Origin: Ceratothoa steindachneri
Taxonomy: Eukaryota > Arthropoda > Malacostraca > Isopoda > Cymothoidae
NCBI GenBank assembly: GCA_963969495.1
Contig: OZ018324.1
Span: 137,884,355 to 137,948,354 of the forward strand
Length of the DNA: 64,000 bases
Direction: 5' to 3'
Below are positions 46,620 to 55,689 of the stretch, one piece after another. The notes below the pieces were generated by a model. It was given only the letters and a program-made list of their open reading frames with translations, did no database searches and was not told the origin of the DNA. Positions within the stretch are counted from its first letter, which is position 1. Each line of letters starts with the position of its first letter. Position numbers and translations under genes: made by a program.

Positions 46620-46902
46620 GTTATGTCAGCGGGTGGTGATCGGTTTCTATAACGAATTCTCGGCCTACCAAGTACATCTTAAACTTCAGCACACTCCATA
46701 TAATAGCTAAAGCTTACATTTATATCACTAAATAATTCCCCTTGCGTGGGAGCAATGTGCGAGTCGCGTAGACTAGAGGATGACTCTCACCGTCATCTTT
46801 GTAATAAAGAAGATCACAACCGATTTCCCCGTTACTCACATACACTCGGATCCTGAATGGCCTAATGGGGTCAGGCAACCTGAGGACTGGGGCAGATGCC
46901 AA
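46620..46902 (-). pseudogene. RNase H of Gmr1-like element, copy 2
   Basis: The open piece 46720-46902 shows YVSNGEIGCDLLYYKDDGES (the usual Asp of the first strand is Asn here), HPLVYATRTLLPRKGNYLVI, and after a frame change LKFKMYLVGREFVIETDHHP at about 46624-46690. The order and motifs equal those of copy 1. A gypsy RNase H, non-functional. Confidence 0.75.
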
Positions 46903-46911
46903 TTTACCCTT

Positions 46912-47330
46912 TTATTGATGGAAATGAGCAGTAGCCCTCGAATTCCATATGATGCGGTATGGGGAGTTCTTTTTGAGTAGTTCAAACAACGGGGCGGCCA
47001 AAACCGCGAAATTGGGGACAAACCTCCTATAAAATGAGGCAGACCCCATGAGAGAACAGAGATGTTTCTTCGTACCCCGGACCTTGTCTTTTTGGGGTTT
47101 AATTTGGTCGTTTCCAATGTGGAAACCCAGATATTGGATCGAATCATAGAAGAGGTGGCACTTACCGGAGCCTATTGTAAGGCCGAGCTCTCGCAAACGA
47201 TTTAAGAGCGCCTGAAGGGAGTCCAAGTGTTGGTCCCAGTTACAAGCGGCAACGTAAATGTTGTCAAAATAAAAGGTAACGTCATCCAATCTGTCCAAAA
47301 CTCTTCGTATTATCCGATTAACGTCTGCAT
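46912..47330 (-). pseudogene. Reverse transcriptase palm of Gmr1-like element, copy 2
   Basis: The open piece 46912-47298 reads DDVTFYFDNIYVAACNWDQH and YLGFHIGNDQIKPQKDKVR, with the thumb/connection region FYRRFVPNFAVLAAPLFELL. The fingers and the first catalytic Asp are missing because the sequence upstream jumps into integrase. The active-site strand reads YFDN as in copy 1, so Asn at this place may be ancestral in the family and not a lesion. Confidence 0.8.
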
Positions 47331-47339
47331 TTTAGTATG

Positions 47340-48210
47340 CAATCTCGGCACACTTTTCTAATCTTCATCGAAGATCCAAAACATACGCGTAGGAAGGTCG
47401 AATTTCCCTGTCGAACTTGGCGTTAGAGAGTAACTCCTTGAGGATGCTAGTGAGACCTCGCACATTCCGTCAGTAGATTAATTCGAAAGGATCAAATGCG
47501 ACAGTACGATGTGGAATCTCCTTGTATGCAAATAGAATAGAAGCGATGCCACTCAAGGGGCTGTTTAGCACACAGCTTCTTTAATATTGACTTCAAGGTC
47601 GCTTTAAATTTCTCGCAAACTCCATTTGCGCAGGGGTGAAAGAGCGTGGTAAAGAGCGGTTTCACCTTAAACAGTTTCCCGATATATCCCATCAATTCAG
47701 AAGTAAAGTGCCTACCTCGGTCGAACAACAATTCTTTTGGTATGCATACCCTAGAGAAGATGGAAATTAAAGCTTCGGCACACTTGAAACTGTCGATTCT
47801 CTTTAAAGGTACGGCTTCGGGGAAACGCATAGCACAGTGCACAATGGTAAGGACATAACTAAGCCCTTTGCTGCAAGGGGAACGAATGAGTCCGATAATG
47901 TCTATGGCCACTCAACAAAAGGGTTCCGATATGATTGTTCATTTCTGAAGGGGAGCCGGTTTAACACGCCTTTGGCCGTGGTTTCTGGCAGATGTCACAG
48001 GATTGGCAGTATTCAGAAATGTCAACTGCAGCACTAGGCCAGTAGAAATACCGAAAAATCCTCTGAGCTCTTTTATTGTGGCTACAGTGGCCAGAAAACA
48101 CACTATCGTGAGCAATTTATAGGACCAGGGGGACATTCGAACGGGGAACACAGAGGGCGTGATTCTCGGGGTTAACGTTATCCGAGCAAGCGCGATATAA
48201 CAAGCATTCT
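47340..48210 (-). pseudogene. Integrase of Gmr1-like element, copy 2 (DD35E intact)
   Basis: The best-preserved part, 47492-47911 (139 residues), has the full triad: MAIDIIGLI (Asp 4), LLFDRGRHFTSELM (Asp 64) and NGVCEKFKATLKSIL (Glu 100), with 35 residues between the last two. Upstream, in other frames near 48000-48120, the zinc-binding domain is visible (SGHCSHNKSSEDF, then CQSCDIC). Downstream, 47340-47500 gives HRTVAFDPFELIY and SYAYVLDLR before the deletion to RT. Stops and frameshifts surround the core. Confidence 0.82.
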
Positions 48211-48754
48211 TACACAATATAAAAGACTGTATTGTTACCGCGGACCGAAACATGCTCGAATCTCCGAGACTTTTCCCACAAGGGAAGGAGATTTGGGCAC
48301 TCCTTCTATCTTTGAGCGAATTCTTCTCTCCTAACTCCGCTGAAATCTGATTCAAAGGGAGTTTCAAGGGCAGTGGGCGTCTGGGATTCCTTCTTAGCCT
48401 GGGCACTCGTCATAACGGGCTGATGCACAGGGTAGGATGAGACTTGGGGGCACTGTCCTACCAAAACGAAACAGAATTTGATAGGGGCTGACACGAATTC
48501 AGCCCATCTTGAAAAGTACTGACACTCCAGGTAACATTTTATTTTTATTTTTTTTATTCTATAGAGCCCATCTGGCAACTGCCCACTTGGGCAGAAGTCG
48601 CCGAAAAACATGATAGCCTAGAACTAGGCTACTTTAAAATAAAAAGATGAAAACTTAACAATGATATAAATTGGAGAAACATAACAATCAGGAAGCAATC
48701 TCCTGGTGCAGGAGAGTGCAACCTACAAACAAAATAATAACAAAAAAAAGAACC

Positions 48755-50305
48755 TTAAATAAAGGGGAGAAGCCCGGCCTCCCCCAAAAAGTCAACAAGT
48801 CCACAAGTCAATGTGCACGAATCTGTCCCGAGTACAAGGGACAGGCGGTAGCGACCCCGCCCATCCCGGTACCGGGAGAGGTATCGTGCGCGAAGATCAT
48901 CCAGACTGGAAAATTCGACAAGAATGTACCGAACAGTCTGGGGGACGAAGCAGTCGTTGCAATAGGGAGCAGGCGAGCGCTCCATCAAATAGCGATGCGT
49001 GACACGAGTGTGTCCGATTCGGAGACGACAGAAAGCAACTTGAAGCCGCCGCGGCATTGGGGGATAGGTCCATGGGAACAGTCGCTGCGCAATGGCACGC
49101 AACATTAAGTTCCCTTCAACCGTCTCCCATCTTCTTTGCCAAGCAGCCCGAAGAGCTGCCCGTATTCCTGCCATGTAGTCGGTGTGAGGAAGAGCGAAAC
49201 GCTGGTCCGGTCGCAGAGTCCTCGCAGGCTCTTTGGCGCCATCATCGGCGCGCTCATCCTCCGCAATTCCTGCATGTCCAGGAACCCAGCAGAAGATAAT
49301 CTCGACATCTCCCCGGCCCTCCAAAACCGTGGCGTCACGGATATCGCGAACCAGGGAATGCGCAGATTCTAATTCCCTGAGAGCACTCAGGGCACTTTGT
49401 GAGTCGCTATAGATCACAAACCGGTCTCCGAACCGGGCACGTCGCCTAATCTCCTGTACTGAGTGGTGTATTGCCACCAGCTCGGCCGTGAAGACAGACG
49501 CAGTGCCTGGTAGAGCCCCGCTGACTTCAAACAGAGGGGATACGGCGTGGAAGCCGGCCCCCTCTTGAGGCTTGGAGCCATCCGTATACACTGGCACGGT
49601 TCCAGCGTGACACGAGGTGTGCTCCAAAAAGGTCGAACGTAATACTCCCGGCGCAGTACAAGCTTTGGGAGCAGAGGCGTGGCGACAAATAGCCAAATGT
49701 GGTACCCACCAGGGTGGCGTCCTGGGCAGAACCAGGGGCGCCACCGGCCCGAGAGCTATATCTAGCTCTCGAAGGAGTTTCCTGGCCCTAAACCCAAAGG
49801 GCTTATGGTATGACTGGCGTCTCTCGGCGGCATAGGCACCATCGAGATCAGCTGCAGATGCAGTGAGAGCTGTTGGCGACTGAGGGAGGCGCCGGGCTCG
49901 CGCGTACAGGCGAGTGATGCACTGCACGCGGCGCAGAGCGAGTGGCATCTCCCTAGCATCGACCAACAGGCTCTCAATGGGGAAAGTGCGGAAGGCACCG
50001 GTCGCAAGGCGAAGGCCGGTGTGGTGGATCGAATCCACCTTCCGCAATAAACGCTCGGCTGCGGATGCATAAAACTCGCATCCGTAGTCGAGCTTTGAAC
50101 GAACAAAGGATCGATAAAAAAGTAGGGCAGTAGCCCTATCAGCGCCCCAAGCGCTGAACGTCACGGAACGGAGAATGTCCATGGCGCGGGTACAAAAGAC
50201 CCTAAGGCTGCGAATATGAGCCTTCCAGGTGAGGCGTCGGTCGAATACAAGACCAAGGAAACGCTGCGACTCAACCACATCCAGGCGCACCCCATTAAGA
50301 AACAA
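48755..50305 (-). CDS. ORF2 C-terminal half: RT thumb, RNase H and zinc-like tail, copy C
   Basis: An uninterrupted frame of 516 codons inside a dead element. Residues 1-100 are the RT thumb (RFLGLVFDRRLTWKAHIRSL). RNase H spans about residues 235-360 with the complete set of acidic residues: Asp 242 (YTDGS), Glu 275 (FTAEL), Asp 301 (YSDSQSA) and Asp 354 (ERADDGAK). Residues 400-480 hold RLRIGHTRVTHRYLMERS and a Cys/His tail (YCNDC, HILVEF-type), common in I-group ORF2. It joins the RT palm upstream through a one-base deletion near 50305 (aacaaactggg here, aacaagtctggg in copy A). Confidence 0.85.
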   Translation of the reverse strand: MFLNGVRLDVVESQRFLGLVFDRRLTWKAHIRSLRVFCTRAMDILRSVTFSAWGADRATALLFYRSFVRSKLDYGCEFYASAAERLLRKVDSIHHTGLRLATGAFRTFPIESLLVDAREMPLALRRVQCITRLYARARRLPQSPTALTASAADLDGAYAAERRQSYHKPFGFRARKLLRELDIALGPVAPLVLPRTPPWWVPHLAICRHASAPKACTAPGVLRSTFLEHTSCHAGTVPVYTDGSKPQEGAGFHAVSPLFEVSGALPGTASVFTAELVAIHHSVQEIRRRARFGDRFVIYSDSQSALSALRELESAHSLVRDIRDATVLEGRGDVEIIFCWVPGHAGIAEDERADDGAKEPARTLRPDQRFALPHTDYMAGIRAALRAAWQRRWETVEGNLMLRAIAQRLFPWTYPPMPRRLQVAFCRLRIGHTRVTHRYLMERSPAPYCNDCFVPQTVRYILVEFSSLDDLRARYLSRYRDGRGRYRLSLVLGTDSCTLTCGLVDFLGEAGLLPFI

Positions 50306-50988
50306 ACTGGGTCAGGGTGAAGACGTGGATGACGGCAGAAGTGCACCACCTTAGTCTTGGCCCAGGAAAATCGAAACCTGTGCGCTTCGGCATAGCGAGA
50401 GACGCGAATCAATGCCTGTTGGAGTCGACGCTCCAGAGTTGGCATCTGGGCCACGCCAAAAGAGATCGAAAGGTCGTCCACGTAGAGCGTAGCGAGAACA
50501 TCTTCCAGCAGCACCGAGTTGATGCTGTTGATGCTCAGGGCAAAGAGTGTGACACTGAGGACACTTCCCTGCGGGACACCCTCTTCTTGCTCCTTTGGGC
50601 TGGAGAGGGCTCCCTCCACCCGTACGCAGAATTGACGATCTCGAAAAAATTCAGATATAAACATTGGGAGGCGTCCCCTCGACCCCATCGTGTGGAGAGT
50701 CTCCATGATACCGTATCGCCATGCGGTATCATAGGCCTTCTCCAGATCGAAAAAGACAGTGGCGTAGTGCTGTCTACGAAGGAAAGCCTCGCAGACGGAA
50801 TTTTCCAGTCGGAGCACAGCATCCGACGTGGAGTGGAACTTGCGGAAGCCGCACTGTGCGGAAGACAGATGGCCTCCGCTGTCCAGGAAAAAGGCTAATC
50901 TAACATTTACCAATTTCTCCATCAACTTGCACACGCAAGAGGTTGGAGAAATTGGGTGGAAACCGGTCGGAGTAGAGTGATTTCTCAA
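50161..50988 (-). pseudogene. ORF2 RT palm, copy C
   Basis: An open piece of 275 residues covers the RT fingers and palm: TSCVCKLMEKLVNVRLAFFL, Asp 81 in FFDLEKAYDTAW, EGVPQGSVLSVTLFALSINS and the active-site LATLYVDDLSISF (YVDD at 169-172). All catalytic Asp residues are present. After about residue 225 it is out of frame and the true continuation is the 48755-50305 frame. Upstream it continues from the 50900-52114 frame after a one-base change near 50985. Confidence 0.88.
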
Positions 50989-52114
50989 CCGGTTTGCGAA
51001 AGGCGAGCACAGCAGCGACTCGCCAGGAGTCTGGGAGAAGACCTTCCACCCAGATCCTGTTGAACAAATCTAAGAGAAAGGCCATGCCTCGCTTACCCAG
51101 GTGTCGAAGCATGGCGTACGGGACATCGTCCGGACCATGGGCGGTGTCCGCGCACGAAGCGAGAGCGGAACGCAAATCACTCACAGTAAACTTGTCGTTG
51201 AAGGGTTCTCCGCCTCTGGAGGTAAAGTCCAGCCGGCGGCCTTCCGCGACATCACGACGTGCATTGAATGCTGGCGGAGAAGCATCTCGGCTAGAGAATG
51301 CGAAAAAAGCGGTCGTTAAGGATTCCGCCACGGACGCGGGGTCCAAGATTGCGGTCCCATTCTCCTGGAGAACGGGAGGGGGGTCCTGCGAGAACTTGCC
51401 CCGAATCCTTTTGACTCGCTTCCACACCTCAGCTAAAGGGGTCTTCCCGTTAAGTGAAGACAAGTATGCCCACCAAGAAGAGCGGCGGGCGTGCTTCGAA
51501 ATATACCGGAACCTATCCCTAGCCAGACGAAATTCAGCGACAGTGAAATCGTTCGAGCGGCGCTTATAGCGCATGTAGGCATAACGCTTCTGTTTGAGGG
51601 CCGTCTCACACTCGGCCGACCACCATGGGAGTGGTCGGCGTGCAAAACGGCCAGACGTTCTAGGAATGGTAGTCAGGCCCACGGAGATGAGGTTGCCGGA
51701 GAAGAACTCAACGGCCTCATCTACCGACCTAAACTCCTCGACTGAGATAGAGAATTCAGTCATTTCCTGTAATGCAGGCCACCGCGCCCGCGTTAAGCAC
51801 CACCGAGGTGGTCTCTGAGGCGGCAGTTGCCCTGAAAATGATATTTGAATGGGAAAGTGATCACTACCATGGAGGTTATCGACCACCCCCCAATCAAAAT
51901 CAGGCTGTGCATCCGAAGAGCACAAAGATAGGTCAAGGCAAGAAAATGAAGCGGTTCTCGCACAGTGATGCGTAAACTCATCCACGTTTAGGGCACCCAT
52001 CTCAAGCTTTTCGATCAGATTGGCAAGGACTTGTCCCCTGGGATTTATGGAGTAATTTCCAAGAGAAGATGCCTGCCGTTCAGATCTCCAAGCAAGAGAT
52101 AGTGCCTCGGCCAC
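50900..52114 (-). CDS. ORF2 middle: endonuclease C-terminus and linker to RT, copy C
   Basis: An open frame of 404 codons. The N-terminal third is the APE endonuclease C-terminus (CLDLSLCSSDAQPDFDWGVV, then LHGSDHFPIQISF with the SDH motif). The middle is the basic linker (WWSAECETALKQKRYAYMRY). The last third is the start of the RT (AHGPDDVPYAMLRHLGKRGM, then ILAFRKP-type). It leaves the true frame near 50985. The large plus-strand open frames on its complement (50317-50898 and 50994-51569) are antisense shadows. Confidence 0.83.
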   Translation of the reverse strand: MAEALSLAWRSERQASSLGNYSINPRGQVLANLIEKLEMGALNVDEFTHHCARTASFSCLDLSLCSSDAQPDFDWGVVDNLHGSDHFPIQISFSGQLPPQRPPRWCLTRARWPALQEMTEFSISVEEFRSVDEAVEFFSGNLISVGLTTIPRTSGRFARRPLPWWSAECETALKQKRYAYMRYKRRSNDFTVAEFRLARDRFRYISKHARRSSWWAYLSSLNGKTPLAEVWKRVKRIRGKFSQDPPPVLQENGTAILDPASVAESLTTAFFAFSSRDASPPAFNARRDVAEGRRLDFTSRGGEPFNDKFTVSDLRSALASCADTAHGPDDVPYAMLRHLGKRGMAFLLDLFNRIWVEGLLPDSWRVAAVLAFRKPVEKSLYSDRFPPNFSNLLRVQVDGEIGKC

Positions 52115-52470
52115 TGTGCCATGACGCGGCGGAAGTACTCCGCGTGGAAGACAGCTGATGGTATAATGTACGCAGAAATGATAGTATACCTCCTATCCAG
52201 GTGCAGCTGCACAGCCACTGGCTGAAAGGAGGTATCTAAAGAGAAAGGAAGAACGGAGACATCATGCCTGGTGTAAACCACGCATCCTCCAACCTGGCCA
52301 TCCCGCAGTGGTGAGGTCGTCGAACCCTTTTACCCCGGGAGTGCGAGCAGGGGGCACGCGCCTAGCATGGTCTCCCGCAAAAAGATAGCTAACGGGGAAC
52401 GGGACGAGCCGAGCACCCGCAGCTCCTCCCAGTTGGCCCGGAGTCCACGGCAATTCCATTAAAGGAATAT
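52045..52470 (-). pseudogene. ORF2 start: endonuclease N-terminus, copy C
   Basis: ORF2 begins around 52465 with FLQWNCRGLRANWEELR, the canonical start of an APE endonuclease (Asn of QWN), followed by IFLRETMLGACPLLALPG, with Glu in RET where copy B has QET. The next part is in the 52045-52281 frame (VYTRHDVSVLPFSLDTSFQP, RRYTIISAYI). Frameshifts at about 52260 and 52080 break it. The C-terminal tail of ORF1 overlaps this start in another frame. Confidence 0.75.
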
Positions 52471-54600
52471 GCCCTCCAGGCCTAGCTCGGAGGAGACGCG
52501 GGGTTACCCTCCTCGAACTGAAGACCCTCACGGGAATGGCCGTACGCTTCCTGGGGGCAGAACCCCGGGTGCTGTTAGGCGGACAAAGCGTTGGAGGCGC
52601 TGTCGCCTTCGAGGACTTATTAGGGGAGGTTGGGCTCGCCATGCGAGTCTTTTTCTCCCTCCACCTCGAAACCTTAGGCGGGCGTTGCGGCTTCGGAGGC
52701 GGGAGTCCCTCTTTTCGAGGAACCACTGTCTCCGAGCCACTCGCTCCACCTTTGGGCGTGGGCGAAGGAGCCGAAGCTCCTTTGTTGCTGTCCTCCTTTC
52801 GGGGGACAGCTTTAGGAAACCCCTAAGATGGCCTAGAGACCATCTTCAGGGGTGTTGCCTCCTGTGAGTCTAACGACTCGGTGGAGGCGCGTGGCCGTTT
52901 CGCCTTGCGGGAAACGGTCACGCTGGGGGAAGAGAGGGGAGCCCTGGTTTTAGCCGGGGCTAGGTATGAACCCTTTTTGCCGCCAGCTTTACCAGGGGAG
53001 CGCCCGGGTTGGGTAGAGCCCGCAGGAGGGCTCCGAATAGGCGCGGAAACAACCGTGCTTGTTGGCCTGGATGGGCCAGGAGCAGAGGGTGCCTTTCTAA
53101 CTATTGAGGCATATGACGTCCCAGGCAGAGCCAGGCGCGCCCGGACAAAGTCCTTATCCTCGCGGAATGAGAGTCTATCCTGGGCCTGAACGGCCAGGAT
53201 TTCTTTCTTAAGGAGATATGCACCACATTGCTTCGAAGAAGTAGGGTGCGGTTCTCCGCACCTTGACACACTTGGCCACACACGATTTGGACTTATCGTG
53301 TGCGACCTTGGAGCAATTTACACATACTTCGGGTGACCCCGACTTTGTATTTCTACATGAGCGATTCGTATGGCCGAAGCGGTGACAGTAATAGCACCGC
53401 CGCGGCAGTGGCACAAATGCCTTCATGCGGTAGCGGTACCAACCGGCACGCACCGACTCAGGGAGCTTGTCACAGTCGAACGTGCTAAAGATTGTAGGGG
53501 TGAGTCTCGAGGCCCCTCCCTGTTTTCTCATCACACGTTCGACCTTGATCGCCCCATGGTCGGCCAGCTCTAGAGTGATGTCCTCAATGGAGTAGTCAAC
53601 GAGTTCCCTGGCATAAACTACTCCTTTCACAAAGTTTATGGTAGAGTGCGGCGTCACACTCACCGGGGTGCCATGAAGTGTCCGAAGAGCACTTATCTTG
53701 GCCGCCGAGGCGGCCAAGATAAGTGCTCTTCGGGGCCCCGATGTCATCGAGGCTCCACCCTGTGCACTCTTGGTCTTAGTCAGGGGCTCCGCACACGGGG
53801 TGGTAGAGGGGCCGGATGTGCCGATCATGGGTTGGTCGCCTACTAAAGTGGTAGCAGACCCATCCGTTCCCGCAGCCCCCGCAGGTGGAGAGGAGCCCCG
53901 AGTCTTCTTTGTCTTTCTAGTCTTTTTAGTCTGTTTCTTTTTTGGAGAGGAGGGCGGGGAATGAACCCGCTTCTCACCTCCGCCGGCAGAAGCCCCCATG
54001 CCAGATGGGCCGGCTTCAGCCAGGCCCCTCTCTGAAATGGAGAAGTTCCTGGTAGTCGTGGGACACCTGTCGGAGTAGATCCCTCCCCTCCTTGTATTGC
54101 CTCGGAGCCCTCAGCCGTTTGAGGGAGACCTTGCATAGGGGCGGACTCGGGTTCGTTGCTTGGCGCCTAGCCCGGATTCCCCCTCATGGAAGGCCCTACC
54201 GTCTGAAGCTGGGTCTCCTCAAGGACCATGTCTATCACAGGAGGGGCCTCCAGTTGGCCATCCCCTTCCAGGACATCGCAGGTCCCGTTGGCAGCGTCAA
54301 GAGTCATTTGTAGGGAGGCACAAGCCTTAACCCCGGCAAGGTTTAATACCCTTGCCAGCAGGTCTTTTGAGGGAAGCGACCTAAGGGGTCTGGCTTCCCT
54401 CTCCACCCTAAGGGGGTTTGCCCTACCGAGCCGCTTCAAAGTGGAGCGGCTGGTTAAGGGCTGCCTGCTGACTTTGGTGGCAGTCCTCTTGGAAAGAACA
54501 GAGGGGACTGCCGCTGGTAAAAGGGAGGTGCCCGAAAGCACCTCCAGAGAAGGGGGTGAGGAAGAGTCCCCTTCACCCGTAGGCGTAGGAGAGGAGTAAG
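52471..54600 (-). pseudogene. ORF1 with CCHC knuckles, copy C
   Basis: Pieces 54167-54541 (N-terminus), 53208-53999 (263 residues, middle) and 52823-53281 (C-terminal third), then a basic Pro/Ser tail to about 52471. The middle contains the basic patch SPKKKQTKKTRKTKKTR, the conserved INFVKGVVYARELVDYSIED and the knuckles CYYCHRFGHTNRSC and CVNCSKVAHDKSKSC; the third is disrupted. About 67 residues present in copy A, just before AAKIS, are replaced by a palindrome-encoded stretch (see 53682-53733) without losing the frame. Confidence 0.75.
53682..53733. repeat. Perfect 25-bp palindrome with 2-nt spacer at a deletion junction
   Basis: Bases 53682-53706 and 53709-53733 are exact reverse complements with 'ga' between. 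The left arm is normal ORF1 sequence, while the right arm replaces about 200 bp of ORF1 found in copies A and B. The minus-strand ORF1 frame stays open through it. Confidence 0.95.
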
Positions 54601-55324
54601 CCTCCTCTCCGTTTCAAGAGATATGGTGGGTCCCCTGCGCAAGCACAGGGGGGATAGACCTCCATTTTTTTGCTGGAGCTGCCCGAGGGCGGCTCCGTCG
54701 CTGTTTCAGGGGAAGTTGGGGGTTGGTTTTTTATTTGTTTTACATACATGGGCATGGTGACCCTCTTTTTAATACGGGACGCAATAGCTCATCACCTCTC
54801 GCAGTTGCCCGCACTGCGAGAGGTGCTTACAAGCCCGGCAGAGCCAGGCGCCGCCATTCGGGACCACCCCTCCCGCCTGGTGGCCTGGCAGTCCATTGGC
54901 ATGGCGGCTCCACCTTGGACACGGCGTAAAATTGATAGAATGTGAAGAGGAGAGGAAAGGGGATGTGAGGAAGGTATGGGTGGGGATGAAGCAGGTTGTT
55001 AAAAAAAACCCATCCCGAACCGGAGCTCAGTGGTTAGGGAACAATGTCCCCTTTCTCCTCAGCCCCGATCCGGGGTGGTTGGCTTGAGAAGAAGGTCAGC
55101 ATCTACCCTGTGAAATTAGAGGCTGACCAGAGAAAGTTGTGCGAGAGGTTGTATGAAAAGCAACGAGGTAGGGAAGAAATCGGGCTATCTGAAGGAAGGA
55201 AGAGAGGCTAAGCTGGGGCCGGACGGAGCGCTGGATCCCGTCAGCACGGTGGCCAGGATGGCAAATCGCCGCGCCCCTTACGGGGGTTTGATGGGGTAAT
55301 GCTTTGGGCGAAGTAGACTCACTG

Positions 55325-55390
55325 TGCCTGGTAGCTTAACGGTAGAGCATCTGACCGGCATCAGCAGACCCGGGTTCGAGTCCCAGATAG
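55325..55390 (+). other. tRNA-derived SINE head (A and B boxes)
   Basis: A box TAGCTTAACGG (55332-55342) and an exact B box GGTTCGAGTCC (55373-55383) are 30 bp apart, and the D arm folds (GCTT/GAGC). The anticodon region is only weakly foldable and the two acceptor ends (TGCCTGG and ATAGAAA) do not pair, so it is not a functional tRNA gene. A pol III promoter head of a tRNA-type SINE or a tRNA pseudogene is the best explanation. Confidence 0.65.
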
Positions 55391-55574
55391 AAATTTCAAA
55401 CTTTTTAACCCTGACGTTATTTTTGTCTTCTCAGTAAAGGATTGCCTTCATTGTGCCGCCCTTTACTCTCTTTGATTCTAGTGTTCTTCTAATGTCCCTT
55501 TCTTTTACCTCTAAAAAAAACCCCTCCTGTTTCTTGTCTCATTACTCATTCGCGTCCAATTTCTCTTTCTCTTG

Positions 55575-55584
55575 TATATATATA

Positions 55585-55644
<60 letters not shown>
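55575..55644. repeat. TA dinucleotide microsatellite
   Basis: About 34 TA units with one T insertion near 55588. It could be the tail of the SINE-like unit that begins at 55325. The open frame across it is an artefact. Confidence 0.95.
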
Positions 55645-55646
<2 letters not shown>

Positions 55647-55689
55647 CTCAGATTTTAGACCGATTGTGAGAGAAGGAGATTAAAACCCA

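Larger units (their letters stand above)
46490..48535 (-). mobile_element. Gmr1-like Ty3/gypsy element, copy 2 (integrase before RT)
   Basis: On the minus strand from 48535 down: protease/linker sequence similar to copy 1, integrase zinc domain and core (about 48210-47340), RT palm (about 47330-46912) and RNase H (46902-46620). Again integrase precedes RT. Compared with copy 1 a deletion fuses the integrase just after its core (CAEIAY) to the middle of the RT (IIRRVLD), removing the GPY/F module and RT fingers. The gag side is missing: the match to copy 1 stops at about 48535, where the tail of I-A copy C begins. Confidence 0.78.
48541..55283 (-). mobile_element. I-A retrotransposon copy C, longest copy
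   Basis: About 6.7 kb with leader, ORF1, ORF2 (EN-RT-RNase H) and an A-rich tail with AATAAAA-like repeats (48541-48565 on the plus strand appear as T-rich). It is the reference for the family in this window. ORF2 has at least four frameshifts (near 52260, 52080, 50985 and 50300), and ORF1 has a deletion sealed by a palindrome. The left flank is Gmr1-like copy 2, but the right flank is not its gag, so the insertion site has been rearranged or the 5' boundary lies slightly further right (up to about 55310). Confidence 0.88.

Noticed and set aside
50317..51569. Long plus-strand open frames (193 and 191 codons) and 571-1044 (157 codons)
   Set aside because: They lie exactly antisense to conserved RT, endonuclease-linker and RNase H coding sequence and have no motifs of their own.
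55325..55396. A functional tRNA gene
   Set aside because: A and B boxes are good, but the acceptor ends do not pair and the anticodon stem is irregular; kept as a SINE head or tRNA pseudogene.
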